64,000 bases of DNA. Origin: Mesorhizobium sp. M4B.F.Ca.ET.203.01.1.1 (GTDB lineage: Bacteria > Pseudomonadota > Alphaproteobacteria > Rhizobiales > Rhizobiaceae). This document shows, in pieces, positions 34,260-42,774 of this stretch (position 1 is the stretch's first letter; every line of letters begins with the position of its first letter). The stretch is from NCBI RefSeq assembly GCF_004791025.1, contig NZ_SRUO01000017.1, positions 40,879 to 104,878 of the forward strand, read 5' to 3'. A program made the position numbers and the translations under genes. Below the pieces are notes generated by a model. The model was not told the origin of the DNA and did not search any database. It was given only the letters and a program-made list of their open reading frames with translations.

Positions 34260-36913
34260 CAGCCGCCAGCTGGAAGCAGCGGAGTTCTGAGGAGATGCGA
34301 CGAGCGCCCCCAAAGCTCGCGAAGCGCATTGAAATACGTGAGCACTGTCAGATACGGATCGGCGGGATCTTCCCCTTCTTGCGTCGGGCTGGAAGTCGGT
34401 GCCTGCGCGCCTGCCAGCAGGGTCTGCATGCTCCGAAGAAAGAGGAGTTTAGGCCCGCGATCCTGACTCGCCACACCGACGTAGAGGCGGGCTGGCTCTC
34501 GTGTCGATGGCACAGTCCTGGCGAAGAAGCTGTCGGTACGGTGGATGCCGGGTGGCGGAAATACGGCCGTCTCCGAACGATCGAACAAGGCTGCGATCTG
34601 TTTCTCCGCCCTTCGGACGGTCGCGGTCGAAGCGACGATTTTGGACGAATGAGTCCATGAAGACCCGGCCGCGACGACAGCAGGTCGATCGCTGTTTCGT
34701 AGAGTGCGGCCACCGTTCCAAGCGGGCCAGAGATCAGGTGCAGTTCGTCCTGGATGACAAGATCCGGCGGATCGAGCCGATGCCCGTTTCCGAAGGGGCG
34801 ACCTTCGCCTGGCTCATACGCGCCGAAGAACCCCTTGACCGGATCATACCGGTCTACGTGTCCAAAGAATGCGCCGCTCTTGCCAATCCATGGAAGGGAG
34901 GCAAATTTGTCCACCGTGGCGATGAGAAATGCGGGAAGACGGCGGTAAATTGGCTCGTCCACCACGAGCACCGGCAGGTGTCGATCCCGCGTGAAGTCGC
35001 ATTCGGCGTTCTCGCATTTGAGCACTAGATTCTGCGGAGCCGTCCTGTTGGGCGTGAAGTGGAAGCTCTCTGGCTTGAAGGGCTCACCACACCACGGACA
35101 TCCCTTCAGTGGCACCGGGGATTTCGTCTTAGGTCTGCTCTGGTACCGCTTCAGCCAGGTCGTCGCGGCGTCCTTGTCGGAAGAATTTCGCGGCTGGATT
35201 GTTCGGTGAGGCTGCGCCGCTACCCAGAGTCCAATCTCGATCGGCCATTCGCCAAGCGTCTTCCGGCCATTGTCATCATGGGTCCGCAGGAATTCGAGCG
35301 CGCAGACGAGACCAGCGGCGTGAGCAGGCGTAACGTGTAGCGCATGATGACGCTGATGCCCGCACCCAGCACGCCAGATCCGCGGAGCCGCCTCAGCACA
35401 ATCGCATAGGCGGCAAGTCCAAGATACGCTCTTGCCGCCGCCGGTCGGAAAAAAAGCAGGTCGACGATCTCACGCTCACCACTGTTTCGGTCGGTCACGC
35501 CAACGAGATTGAGGAGGACGAAGGCTAGCTGGAACGGCCGCCATGTTGGCGGGTCTACATCGCCCGGCAGCTTCTTCTGGATCACTGCCTCGCGCCGGCG
35601 GTTGGCCATCGCCATCGCCGTATTCATCAGGCCGAATGCTTCACGCGCCACCGTATCACGCTTAAGGAGATCTATCCCATCGCGAATCCTGCTGCCGGCG
35701 GTGTCAACTTTTTCCAGAAGCGCCTGGCCCGTCTTTAGCCGTCTCGGCGCAAGCCCTGTCATCATTCCTTCCTGACCCCGCCGCCACTCGGCGTAAAGTT
35801 CAGGCAGTGAATCCAAGGCTGCACTGACCGCTTCGGCTCCGGAAACGGCAGCCCGAGCGAGAGCCTCCATGCCGAACTCGACGCGCTCCTTGCCGGGACG
35901 ACACGCTCCACCTCCTGCTGCGGAAGGAAATCGGTCCAAACACGCGTCACGGGGAGCGGATCGTTCGTCGCGTCACGCCGTTCTTGCCAGCCGGCAGATG
36001 TGTTGCGACCAACGGCATATTCGCGGACATCGCGATAATGGAGATCGCCCAGCCTAAGTTCGAAATCATCGGACTGGTAGGTGGACAGGTCGCTGCGCGG
36101 ATAAAATCCATCCGCACATTCGAGCTCGATCCGGGTCTGGAACGCGTAGGCCACGTCCTTGTACGGAGCCTTTGTGCTCCGTCGACGGTTTACCAAGAAG
36201 ACGGTGATGACGCGCAGACGCTCTTCAGCCCCTTCCGGAGTCTTTTAACGGAGCACACGGTGTGAACGGCGACTTCGATGCCGCCGCCCGGCCTGTGAGG
36301 CGCAGCGCTTTCCGGCAGCGGGATCCCGGACTGGTTCCGAGTGACGTCGAGGACGATCGCGGCTTCGCCGGAAACCCGAACCCAACGGAGGTTCTCGGGC
36401 TTTTCTGGCTTTGGCTTGCCCTTTCCCGACACTTCGGGAATGAGGAGCGCATCGGGCAATGGGGGCTCCGTCTTATAGTTCCCCCATGTTGCGCGCAGCG
36501 TGACTTGACTCACCGTTTCCGGAAGAACCACCGTCAACCCTATCGACGACGGAAGAAACCTGTCCCGCGGTGGTTGGTCAGTCGAATCCTTCTCATCGAC
36601 CTCCTCCTCGACAGCGGAGTCCAGCGTCTCACTGGCGAGAAGGTCGTCGGCGGTTTCTTCGATGGTTTCCTCGCCGTCAGGTATCACAGGCGCAACACCG
36701 TCGTAGGCGGGAACGATAAAGCCCCCGACGTACCAGCGATTGCTTCTTGGTCAGGACTTCGCGTGCGAGATCCTGATCAAGGTCAGGATTCGGGCCGACT
36801 AGGTCGGATATATCGCGATTTGGACCAGCGAAGCCCCAGTGAGGATCGTGGCTGGCCGTTGATCGGAAACGAATCGGAGGCACCTTCAGGTAACGCACGA
36901 TGAAGTTCACCAT
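34260..36913 (-). pseudogene. drmA: DISARM drmA helicase-like gene, frameshifted and truncated
   Basis: Minus-strand frames read in order: PNPDLDQDLAREVL, WYVGGFIVPAYDGVAPVIPD, DRFLPSSIGLTVVLPE with TWGNYKTEPPLPDALL, FLVNRRRSTKAPYKDVAYAF, WRPFQLAFVLLNL, AYLGLAAYAIVLRRL, VIMRYTLRLLT, CPWCGEPFKPESF, PPDLVIQDELHLISGPLG, DSFFARTVPS and PADPYLTVLTYFNALREL. This is the order of DrmA. At least five frame changes are needed, the 3' end is missing, and the P-loop is broken by an extra T plus a loss after the Lys (35425-35450). No drmB, drmC or methylase follows. Confidence 0.82.
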
Positions 36914-37604
36914 TTCCCTTTCTGATGCAGCTCGTCACACTATTACGCTTGCCACACTGGAAGCCTATGTTCTCGGAGATGGTCGTCCGCGCCGAACAAA
37001 GCTGGAAACGCTGGGGTATCTTTGGGGCTTCAGTCGCGAGGACTCGAAAGGAACGACCCATTTCCATGTCGATCTTATGAGTCTCAGCATTTCAGCCAAG
37101 CGATCACGGAACAGCGTGAAGCCCAACGATCAGGCTGTCCGCCTGAAGAGCGAACTGATGGATCGATGGGCACCACACTTGACGCTCATCGGTGATTTCC
37201 ACAGTCATACCTATGAAAATCTTGCCGAGGTACGGGACATTCGTGGATTCGAGTTTTCGGATGCTGACGAAGCATCATTTCTAGACGACGACTTCCTGTG
37301 GGAGCGGGCTAACGACCAGCCAATCATGCTGGCAATGACAATCTGCAAGCTGGCGCGGGTCCATGAAAAGCATGCCGCTGAGACCATACGCTCGAACATT
37401 GCGCATTTCGACGTGGGTGAATTTCGGTTCTGGTTGAATGCTGCTGTTGGATTCCTAGACGCCTCCGGGTCCAGACGCTGCACTGGGAATCGTCCTTCAA
37501 ACGTGAAACTCAGAATTGATTCTCGCTTCTACAATTACTCGAGAGACAGGCTCGTTGTTGCTACCCGTGCATTGATTTCCTCGCCTTCTCCCATGGGAGC
37601 TTAA
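36900..37604 (+). CDS. JAMM/MPN-like metalloprotease-related protein
   Basis: The 234-aa protein has a HSH motif in HLTLIGDFHSHTYENLAEVR followed by FEFSDADEASF. This resembles the JAMM zinc motif (His-x-His, then Ser-x-x-Asp), although the spacing between HSH and SDAD is longer than usual. The ATG overlaps the first codons of the divergent drmA relic by 14 bp, so they may be one defence module. The rest is not recognised. Function uncertain; JAMM proteins remove ubiquitin-like tags or act as peptidases. Confidence 0.55.
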   Translation: MKFTISLSDAARHTITLATLEAYVLGDGRPRRTKLETLGYLWGFSREDSKGTTHFHVDLMSLSISAKRSRNSVKPNDQAVRLKSELMDRWAPHLTLIGDFHSHTYENLAEVRDIRGFEFSDADEASFLDDDFLWERANDQPIMLAMTICKLARVHEKHAAETIRSNIAHFDVGEFRFWLNAAVGFLDASGSRRCTGNRPSNVKLRIDSRFYNYSRDRLVVATRALISSPSPMGA

Positions 37605-38290
37605 GTTTCGTGCGGAAAAACGATTATCAAGAACTCGCCGACGTAAGTGCGGAAATTGGCACGTACAGGCAGGCCTTACGGTTGGAATGATAATGACACC
37701 TAGAGCTCATCTTATGACTTGCGAGTCGGTTTCCGATCTAACTACGCGAAATATCAATCGTCACAGCTATGTCCCTGTGGTTCATGACGGTGGTTTCGGG
37801 GACTATTCTTTGCAGAACGCTTCTTCGACGCGACACCGCCGAGTGGAAAAATCTCTGAGCGTGTTTCCGCTCCAGAAGAGACGTTGGTTGGAGCCGACGC
37901 AAGCATTTCTAGACTTCATCCGAGACGCCGACCAAAGGCCGTGTCGGCTAGGGTCAGGACTTCGGTAACGGGGCCGTCCTCGTCAAGGCAAATTTGATGC
38001 AAGAAGGGATCGCCCATCCGGGTGTGCGGAGAGCGTGATTGCATTTTGGTTGTGCTATATCGCCTGCTTTCCTGCCGTATGAGGTTCTGCCCGGGTTCAT
38101 GCTTCGGTCCGTGGTCGGCGCGGCGGCCGCCAACATGATGCTTGTCCAATATGGTTCCGATGCGCCCATCTCATTGGCGTGCTCGCCCGGCGGGGCGGCA
38201 TCAGTCCAGACCGCGGCGTCATCGGGACCACGTCCCGGGTCGGGGACCTCGCAGGTCTGCGCTCAGGCAGACATCAACACGGAGATTAGC
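37605..38290. other. Non-coding, includes the left side of the IS110 element
   Basis: About 690 bp; no gene recognised. The part next to 38290 belongs to the IS110 element, whose exact end cannot be placed because this family lacks terminal inverted repeats. Confidence 0.35.
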
Positions 38291-39325
38291 TCATGCATGG
38301 ATCGGCTCTGGCGCTCCTTCCCAGCGGAAGTTTCTTCCGTCCAGCCACATCCGATGCAGGATCACACCGATCCGACGCGCCAAGGCCACCATGGCCCGCT
38401 TGGTGCCGCGCCGTTTCGCGACCCGCGAGGCCCATGTCCGCAACCACGACCCACGGCCCCGGTTCATCATGACGGTTGCGGCCTGGCATAAGGCGCGGCG
38501 TAAATGGGCGTCACCGGCTTTGGTGATACCGCCTGTCACGTCGCGCTCGCCGGACTGCTGCCGTGAAGGGGGGAGGCCGACCCACGGGCCGACTTTCTTC
38601 GACGACGAGAACCGAGCCGGATCATCCACGGCCGACTTGAAGGTCAATGCGACCACCGCGCCAACGGCCGGCATGGTCATCAGCAAGCGGCAGGTCGGGT
38701 CGTCCTGTGCTAGGCTGCGCACATGCCGCTCCAGTCGCGCCAGTTCATGGCGGAGGGTGGCACGGGCGCGAAGCATCGGCTCGGTTGCCGCCACCAGCGT
38801 AGTGTTGCTGGCAACCAGTTCCTGAATGCGAGCATCAAACCGTCCTTTGGAGATTGCGCCGACTTTCAAGCCGAAGTTCCGCAATAACCCGCGCAAGGAC
38901 ATTTCCAGAGCGATCACGCCCTGCTGGATGGATTTGCGCGCCCCGAGGAGTGCGCGGATCTCCTGGGCAGACACCGACTTGCAATGGACTGGCCGGAACC
39001 AGCCCAAATGTAGCAGCCGGGCAATACCTTCAGCATCGCGCCGGTCTGTCTTGATCGGCATGGCTTTCAGAGCACCCTTCACTTGCCGGGTATCCATCAG
39101 AACCACTTCCAGGCCGGCTTCGGTCAGCCCCCGGTGCAGCCATTGCGACAACGGCCCGGCTTCCATCCCGATCATCGCAATTTCGCCCTGTTGCTCCAGC
39201 GCGAATTGCGTCAGCGCCGCGGGATCGCTGCCGACCTCAGCCTCCTTCACGATCTTGCCGTGCTCGCTGACAATGCAGACCGCAGTCTTGGCGAGTGAGA
39301 CATCCAACCCAATGAACAGTTTCAT
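38291..39325 (-). CDS. IS110-family transposase, intact
   Basis: The 344-aa DEDD transposase has FIGLDVSLAKTAVCIVSEHG at the N-terminus, IKTDRRDAEGIARLLHLGWF, the coiled linker, and the C-terminal LLMTMPAVGAVVALTFKSAV and ITKAGDAHLRRALCQAA with the conserved Ser/Gly region. AGGAGG sits before the ATG at 39325. It is uninterrupted and full length, so the element may be active. It is related to the broken copy at 4072-7332. Confidence 0.93.
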   Translation of the reverse strand: MKLFIGLDVSLAKTAVCIVSEHGKIVKEAEVGSDPAALTQFALEQQGEIAMIGMEAGPLSQWLHRGLTEAGLEVVLMDTRQVKGALKAMPIKTDRRDAEGIARLLHLGWFRPVHCKSVSAQEIRALLGARKSIQQGVIALEMSLRGLLRNFGLKVGAISKGRFDARIQELVASNTTLVAATEPMLRARATLRHELARLERHVRSLAQDDPTCRLLMTMPAVGAVVALTFKSAVDDPARFSSSKKVGPWVGLPPSRQQSGERDVTGGITKAGDAHLRRALCQAATVMMNRGRGSWLRTWASRVAKRRGTKRAMVALARRIGVILHRMWLDGRNFRWEGAPEPIHA

Positions 39326-39418
39326 CCCGTAATCCTCCTGTCAGAATCAGATACGGGAGCGTCGGCGGCAACCGGTCAGCATGCAATCGGTAACGGGCAG
39401 CGCACGACGCAGGCCCCG

Positions 39419-40194
39419 TTACAGCATCTCATTGATCCAGAAGATGAACGCTGCAGCGAAGGCGATTGCTGACAAGAATGTGTGCGCGCATCGGTCGTAT
39501 CGAGTGTGGATGCGTCGCCAGTCCTTGAGGCGGGCGAACATGTTCTCGATCCTGTGGCGCTGCCTGTAGAGCAGCGGATCATAGCTGTGCTGGACACGGT
39601 GCTTGGCATGAGGCGGGATGCAGGGTGTGATGCCCTTGCCGATGAGCGCCTCGCGGAAGCCAGTGGAACTGTAGGCCCGATCGGCCAGCAGATGGCGGGC
39701 AGGTGGCAGTTCGTCGAGCACGGCAGCGGCGGTTCTGTGATCGTTGGCCTGGCCTTCGCTCAGGTGCAGCAGCAACGGACGTCCCTGGTCGTCGCAAACC
39801 ACCTGCAGCTTGGTGGTCAGACCGCCTCTGGTCCGTCCGATACATCGGGGTAGAGCCCCTTTTTGAGCAGGCTGGCTGCCGTGCGATGCGCCTTGAGATG
39901 GGTGGCATCGATCATCAGCTTGTCTGTGCCGCCGCCCCGGGCCGAGAGTTCGGCCAGAATGCGGTTGAACACACCCAGCCGGCTCCAGCGAATGAACCGG
40001 TTGTAGATCGTCTTGTGCGGACCATAGGCGGCCGGCACATCCCGCCAGCGCAGCCCGTTACGGATCACGAACAGAATCCCGCTCAGCACCCGTCGGTCAT
40101 CGACCCGAGGTACCCCGTGCGAGCGTGGAAAGAATGGCTCGATCCGCCGCATCTGCGTCGGCGACAGCAGTAACAAATCACCCATGGTGGCCAC
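39419..40194 (-). CDS. IS5-family (IS427 group) transposase made by frameshifting
   Basis: Two overlapping frames encode one DDE transposase. OrfA (39817-40194) has RIEPFFPRSHGVPRVDDRRV, then GLRWRDVPAAYGPHKTIYNR and the first Asp in LMIDATHLKAHRTA. OrfB (39419-39802) has HLLADRAYSSTGFREAL with the second Asp and the Glu in RHRIENMFARLKDWRRIHTR. The frames join in GLYPRCIGRTRGGLTTKLQ after a CTCAAAAAGGGG slippery stretch, the programmed frameshift usual for this group. It is therefore probably active rather than broken. Confidence 0.87.
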
Positions 40195-40303
40195 CTCCAG
40201 CCACCTTGAATCATCATCGCTCCTTCAACTCAACAATTTAATGGGTCCTGACCCTAGTTGTTTCCTCACGCCAGATCGAAGGTCTCGTCAGCATTTCAGC
40301 ATG

Positions 40304-40699
40304 CAGAAATTGCCAGTGCGAGCAGCCCTCTTTGCTCTCGTGACAGCATTCGAGATGTCCATGGCGGATGCGATAGGGAGACGCTTCGAAACGCCGGGCC
40401 GCTGGCTGGAGAAGCTTAGCGCCGAAAGAAGAAAGAAGATTTCTCAAGTGATCGCCGATGCGAAGAGTGATGATGGATTTGTGGACGAGATCCTATTCAC
40501 TCAGTTCTGCGACAAATCTGATATTGTTCGAAAAGGAATAGAGCTCCCCCGGAGCGCGACATCGGCCGCCGACGTGTTCCGGCGAGCTGAGAAACTTAGA
40601 AATGCTGTTGCGCATGAAATGACTGTGCCTGGCTCCTTCCGCCGCGAAAAATATCGCAGTGTTGGTCAGAGATATGATGATTTTGAAAAGGGAGATTGA
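40304..40699 (+). CDS. HEPN-motif protein, probably N-terminally truncated
   Basis: From the ATG at 40304 it encodes 131 aa; the frame is open upstream to 40184 at the IS5 edge. The helical protein ends with AEKLRNAVAHEMTVPG, where RNAVAH fits the Rx4H catalytic motif of HEPN RNases. Such domains are common in abortive-infection and toxin-antitoxin proteins. The IS5 element directly upstream may have removed an N-terminal domain. Assignment is by motif only. Confidence 0.5.
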   Translation, partial: QKLPVRAALFALVTAFEMSMADAIGRRFETPGRWLEKLSAERRKKISQVIADAKSDDGFVDEILFTQFCDKSDIVRKGIELPRSATSAADVFRRAEKLRNAVAHEMTVPGSFRREKYRSVGQRYDDFEKGD

Positions 40700-41134
40700 T
40701 GGATAGAAGGCTTGCTCTGCGCAGTTGCCTTTTTGGTGCGTTGGGAGACGAAACGGAGACTGTGCAGGACCCTCCATTAAGCGCTCGAGGTTGCGCGCGT
40801 ACTCATCTTCCAGTTCGACGCCGGCCTCTTGGAGAATGGCTACTTCTTCTCTGGTTAGAAGCCAGTCAGGCGACTCTACAGGGGGCACGTCGGCGGTGCC
40901 TTCGCCTAATAAATCCTCGTCCTCCGCAGCCTGCTGTGCGGCTGCCAATGCTGCCTGGATAGTCAGCGTCGCGTCGAAGACCGTGTCCCTCTCGGTGATT
41001 TCGAACTCGTGGCCACGCTCGGTTTGATACTTACGACCAAGAAAGCGATCCCGCAGTTCAGCGAACTGCCAATGCATGTCCTCTCGGCCAGCGTGATGTT
41101 TTTCGATGCCCTCGGGTTTGAAGTAGCAGACCAT
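40700..41134 (-). CDS. Hypothetical protein
   Basis: The stretch beginning MVCYFKPEGIEKHHAGREDM has a protein-like, acidic composition up to about residue 120 (EYARNLERLMEG). The frame then runs on to 40493 into the opposite-strand HEPN gene, where it no longer looks like coding sequence. I do not recognise a family. It is probably a truncated or remnant gene next to the AbiEii fragment. Confidence 0.35.
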
Positions 41135-41180
41135 TTGCTCGACACCGCCTTGATGATGCCCCGGCGACGTGGCCAGGCGA

Positions 41181-41624
41181 CTAGGAATGGGTGTTGATGT
41201 CCTGCTCAATCTGCCGTGCTGATTCCAGAATGTCATCGAAACTCGGCGGAGTGCCGAAGATCATGGCCGCCGTATTGGCATAGTCGCGCGTGAGCGCGTC
41301 CACCATCTTTGGAGCGGGCGCGATCGCGAAGCTGCCCGGGACTGCTGAGGCGAGGTCATAGTCGGGACGGTCGAAAAACATTCGTGCGTGCCGCACGCAG
41401 TCGGCGCCAAGATCGAGATCGCCGAGCGCGGCCTTTCCGGTCTCGGATCCGAGAAGACAGTGCATGTATGGACAGCCTCCGCGTGGCAAGGGCTTTCTGA
41501 CATTGATGACAGGTTGGTCGGGTGCAGGCATGTATTCGGCCTTTGAGTGCGGCCTGTTCATGCCGCTGGCCTTGAAGTCCGCGGATCGGATCCCAGACAG
41601 GTCAACGCGCTTTTTGAGCGGCAC
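41181..41624 (-). pseudogene. AbiEii-type nucleotidyltransferase toxin, C-terminal fragment
   Basis: The last 75 residues read MFFDRPDYDLASAVPGSF, then VDALTRDYANTAAMIFGTPP and SFDDILESARQIEQDIN. This corresponds to the C-terminal helix region of AbiEii/COG2253 nucleotidyltransferases. The part before it does not match, and the nucleotidyltransferase core with its GS-x9-DxD motif is absent. It lies next to a truncated IS110 gene, so insertion-linked deletion probably destroyed an abiE locus. Confidence 0.6.
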
Positions 41625-41717
41625 CCACTGAGCGGGTTTTTCCGATCCCGGTTCGACCGTCGGTCATCACACCATCAGCACCTCACCAACCTCTGTGCAT
41701 CCTCTGCGACTACGTCA

Positions 41718-42251
41718 CTACGCCGGTGAATCCGCGAAGCGCTTGCCCGTAGTCATCAGCGCCCAGACGATCCGGGCCATCTTGTTTGCCAAGGCCACCG
41801 CAACGACGTTGTACGGCTTTTTCGCCAGAAGCTCGGCAGCCCAGCGAGTGGGTGCCGCTTTGCCCTTACGACAGAAGCGAAGCACGGCATGGGCTCCCAC
41901 AACAAGAAGGCGACGGATGTAGGGATCGCCTTGCTTGCTGATCCGCCCGAGCCGATCCTTTCCTCCGGATGAGTTCTGTCGCGGCACCAGGCCAAGCCAA
42001 GCCGCGAGTTGCCGGCCGGATTTGAACAGGGAAGCATCTGTCACGGTCGCAACGATTGCGCTGGCGGTGATCGGACCGATGCCGGGGATCGTTTCGAGGC
42101 GACGGCTCAACTCGTGCGAACGATGCCAGATGTGAATCTGTCGGTCCAGCTCACCGACCTTCTCGTGCACCTCACGCAATTGCTGTAGGGCCGATCGGGC
42201 AAGCGGGGGAATGAGGTCGTGCCCCTCGTCCTCAACCAACGCGACGAGCAT
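41718..42251 (-). pseudogene. IS110-family (IS1111-like) transposase, C-terminal part
   Basis: The 177-residue frame has RRLETIPGIGPITASAIVAT, LAAWLGLVPRQNSSGGKDRL and ISKQGDPYIRRLLVVGAHAV, the C-terminal transposase domain. The N-terminal DEDD domain is gone; at 42251 the sequence switches to a truncated antitoxin gene. It is inactive. Confidence 0.85.
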
Positions 42252-42253
42252 GC

Positions 42254-42475
42254 TCAGCCCTGTAGCACCCTATCGGCAGCCGTGTGGTGGCCATAGTCGG
42301 CGATCGGTTCGTTGCGATACCAGTAGATCGCCTTGTCGACGTCGCCGGTGAGCTCCGTCGCGGCCGAGATCACTTGTACCATCTCGCGCATCCGGCCCTG
42401 CAGGCGTTCCGATGAGGGATTGCGGAGCGTGTTGCGATGAACCCCGGTCAACTGTGCCAGATTGGCCACCTTCAC
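42254..42475 (-). pseudogene. MbcA/ParS/Xre-type antitoxin fragment
   Basis: From 42475 the frame has LAQLTGVHRNTLRNPSSERL and ATELTGDVDKAIYWYRNEPI, the toxin-binding DUF2384 region of antitoxins paired with RES-domain toxins. It is cut at the IS110 junction after ADYGHHTAADRVLQG. In-frame sequence resembling an N-terminus (AHSKAVSGFVDSLQEPRTPY) continues upstream to about 42580 but lacks a proper start codon. No RES toxin remains. Confidence 0.65.
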
Positions 42476-42572
42476 GCCCAGCGCCTGCGACAGGCGCTTC
42501 GGCGAGATATAAGGCGTGCGCGGCTCCTGAAGGCTATCGACAAAGCCTGAGACCGCCTTGGAGTGTGCGAGC

Positions 42573-42613
42573 TGTGCGTAGGTTATGACAAATTACGACC
42601 TCTCATACGCACA
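42573..42613. promoter_or_regulatory. Inverted repeat at the antitoxin promoter
   Basis: TGTGCGTA (42573-42580) and TACGCACA (42606-42613) form an 8-bp perfect inverted repeat in AT-rich DNA upstream of the antitoxin fragment, with a nested GGT...ACC. It may be the autoregulatory operator of the lost toxin-antitoxin operon. Confidence 0.5.
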
Positions 42614-42774
42614 ATATATTAACATTCGAATGCATAGCAAGTGGACACGAATTATATGACTTGGTTTAACGGCACTCTGCAATTCGTCAGGCTAAGGGGC
42701 AGCATAAGGCCCGGGAGCGGACGGCAGGGGACGGGCGGATTGGTTCCGATAGCGGACCTTCTCTAGTGCGGGTG
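42614..42774. other. Non-coding, AT-rich
   Basis: Short AT-rich stretch (42600-42670) that probably carried the toxin-antitoxin promoter, then GC-rich sequence up to the restriction gene stop. Nothing else is seen. Confidence 0.35.

Noticed and set aside
39802..39817. IS5 transposase as a broken gene
   Set aside because: The frame change lies near a slippery run at the position expected for programmed frameshifting in this IS group, so it was not called a pseudogene.
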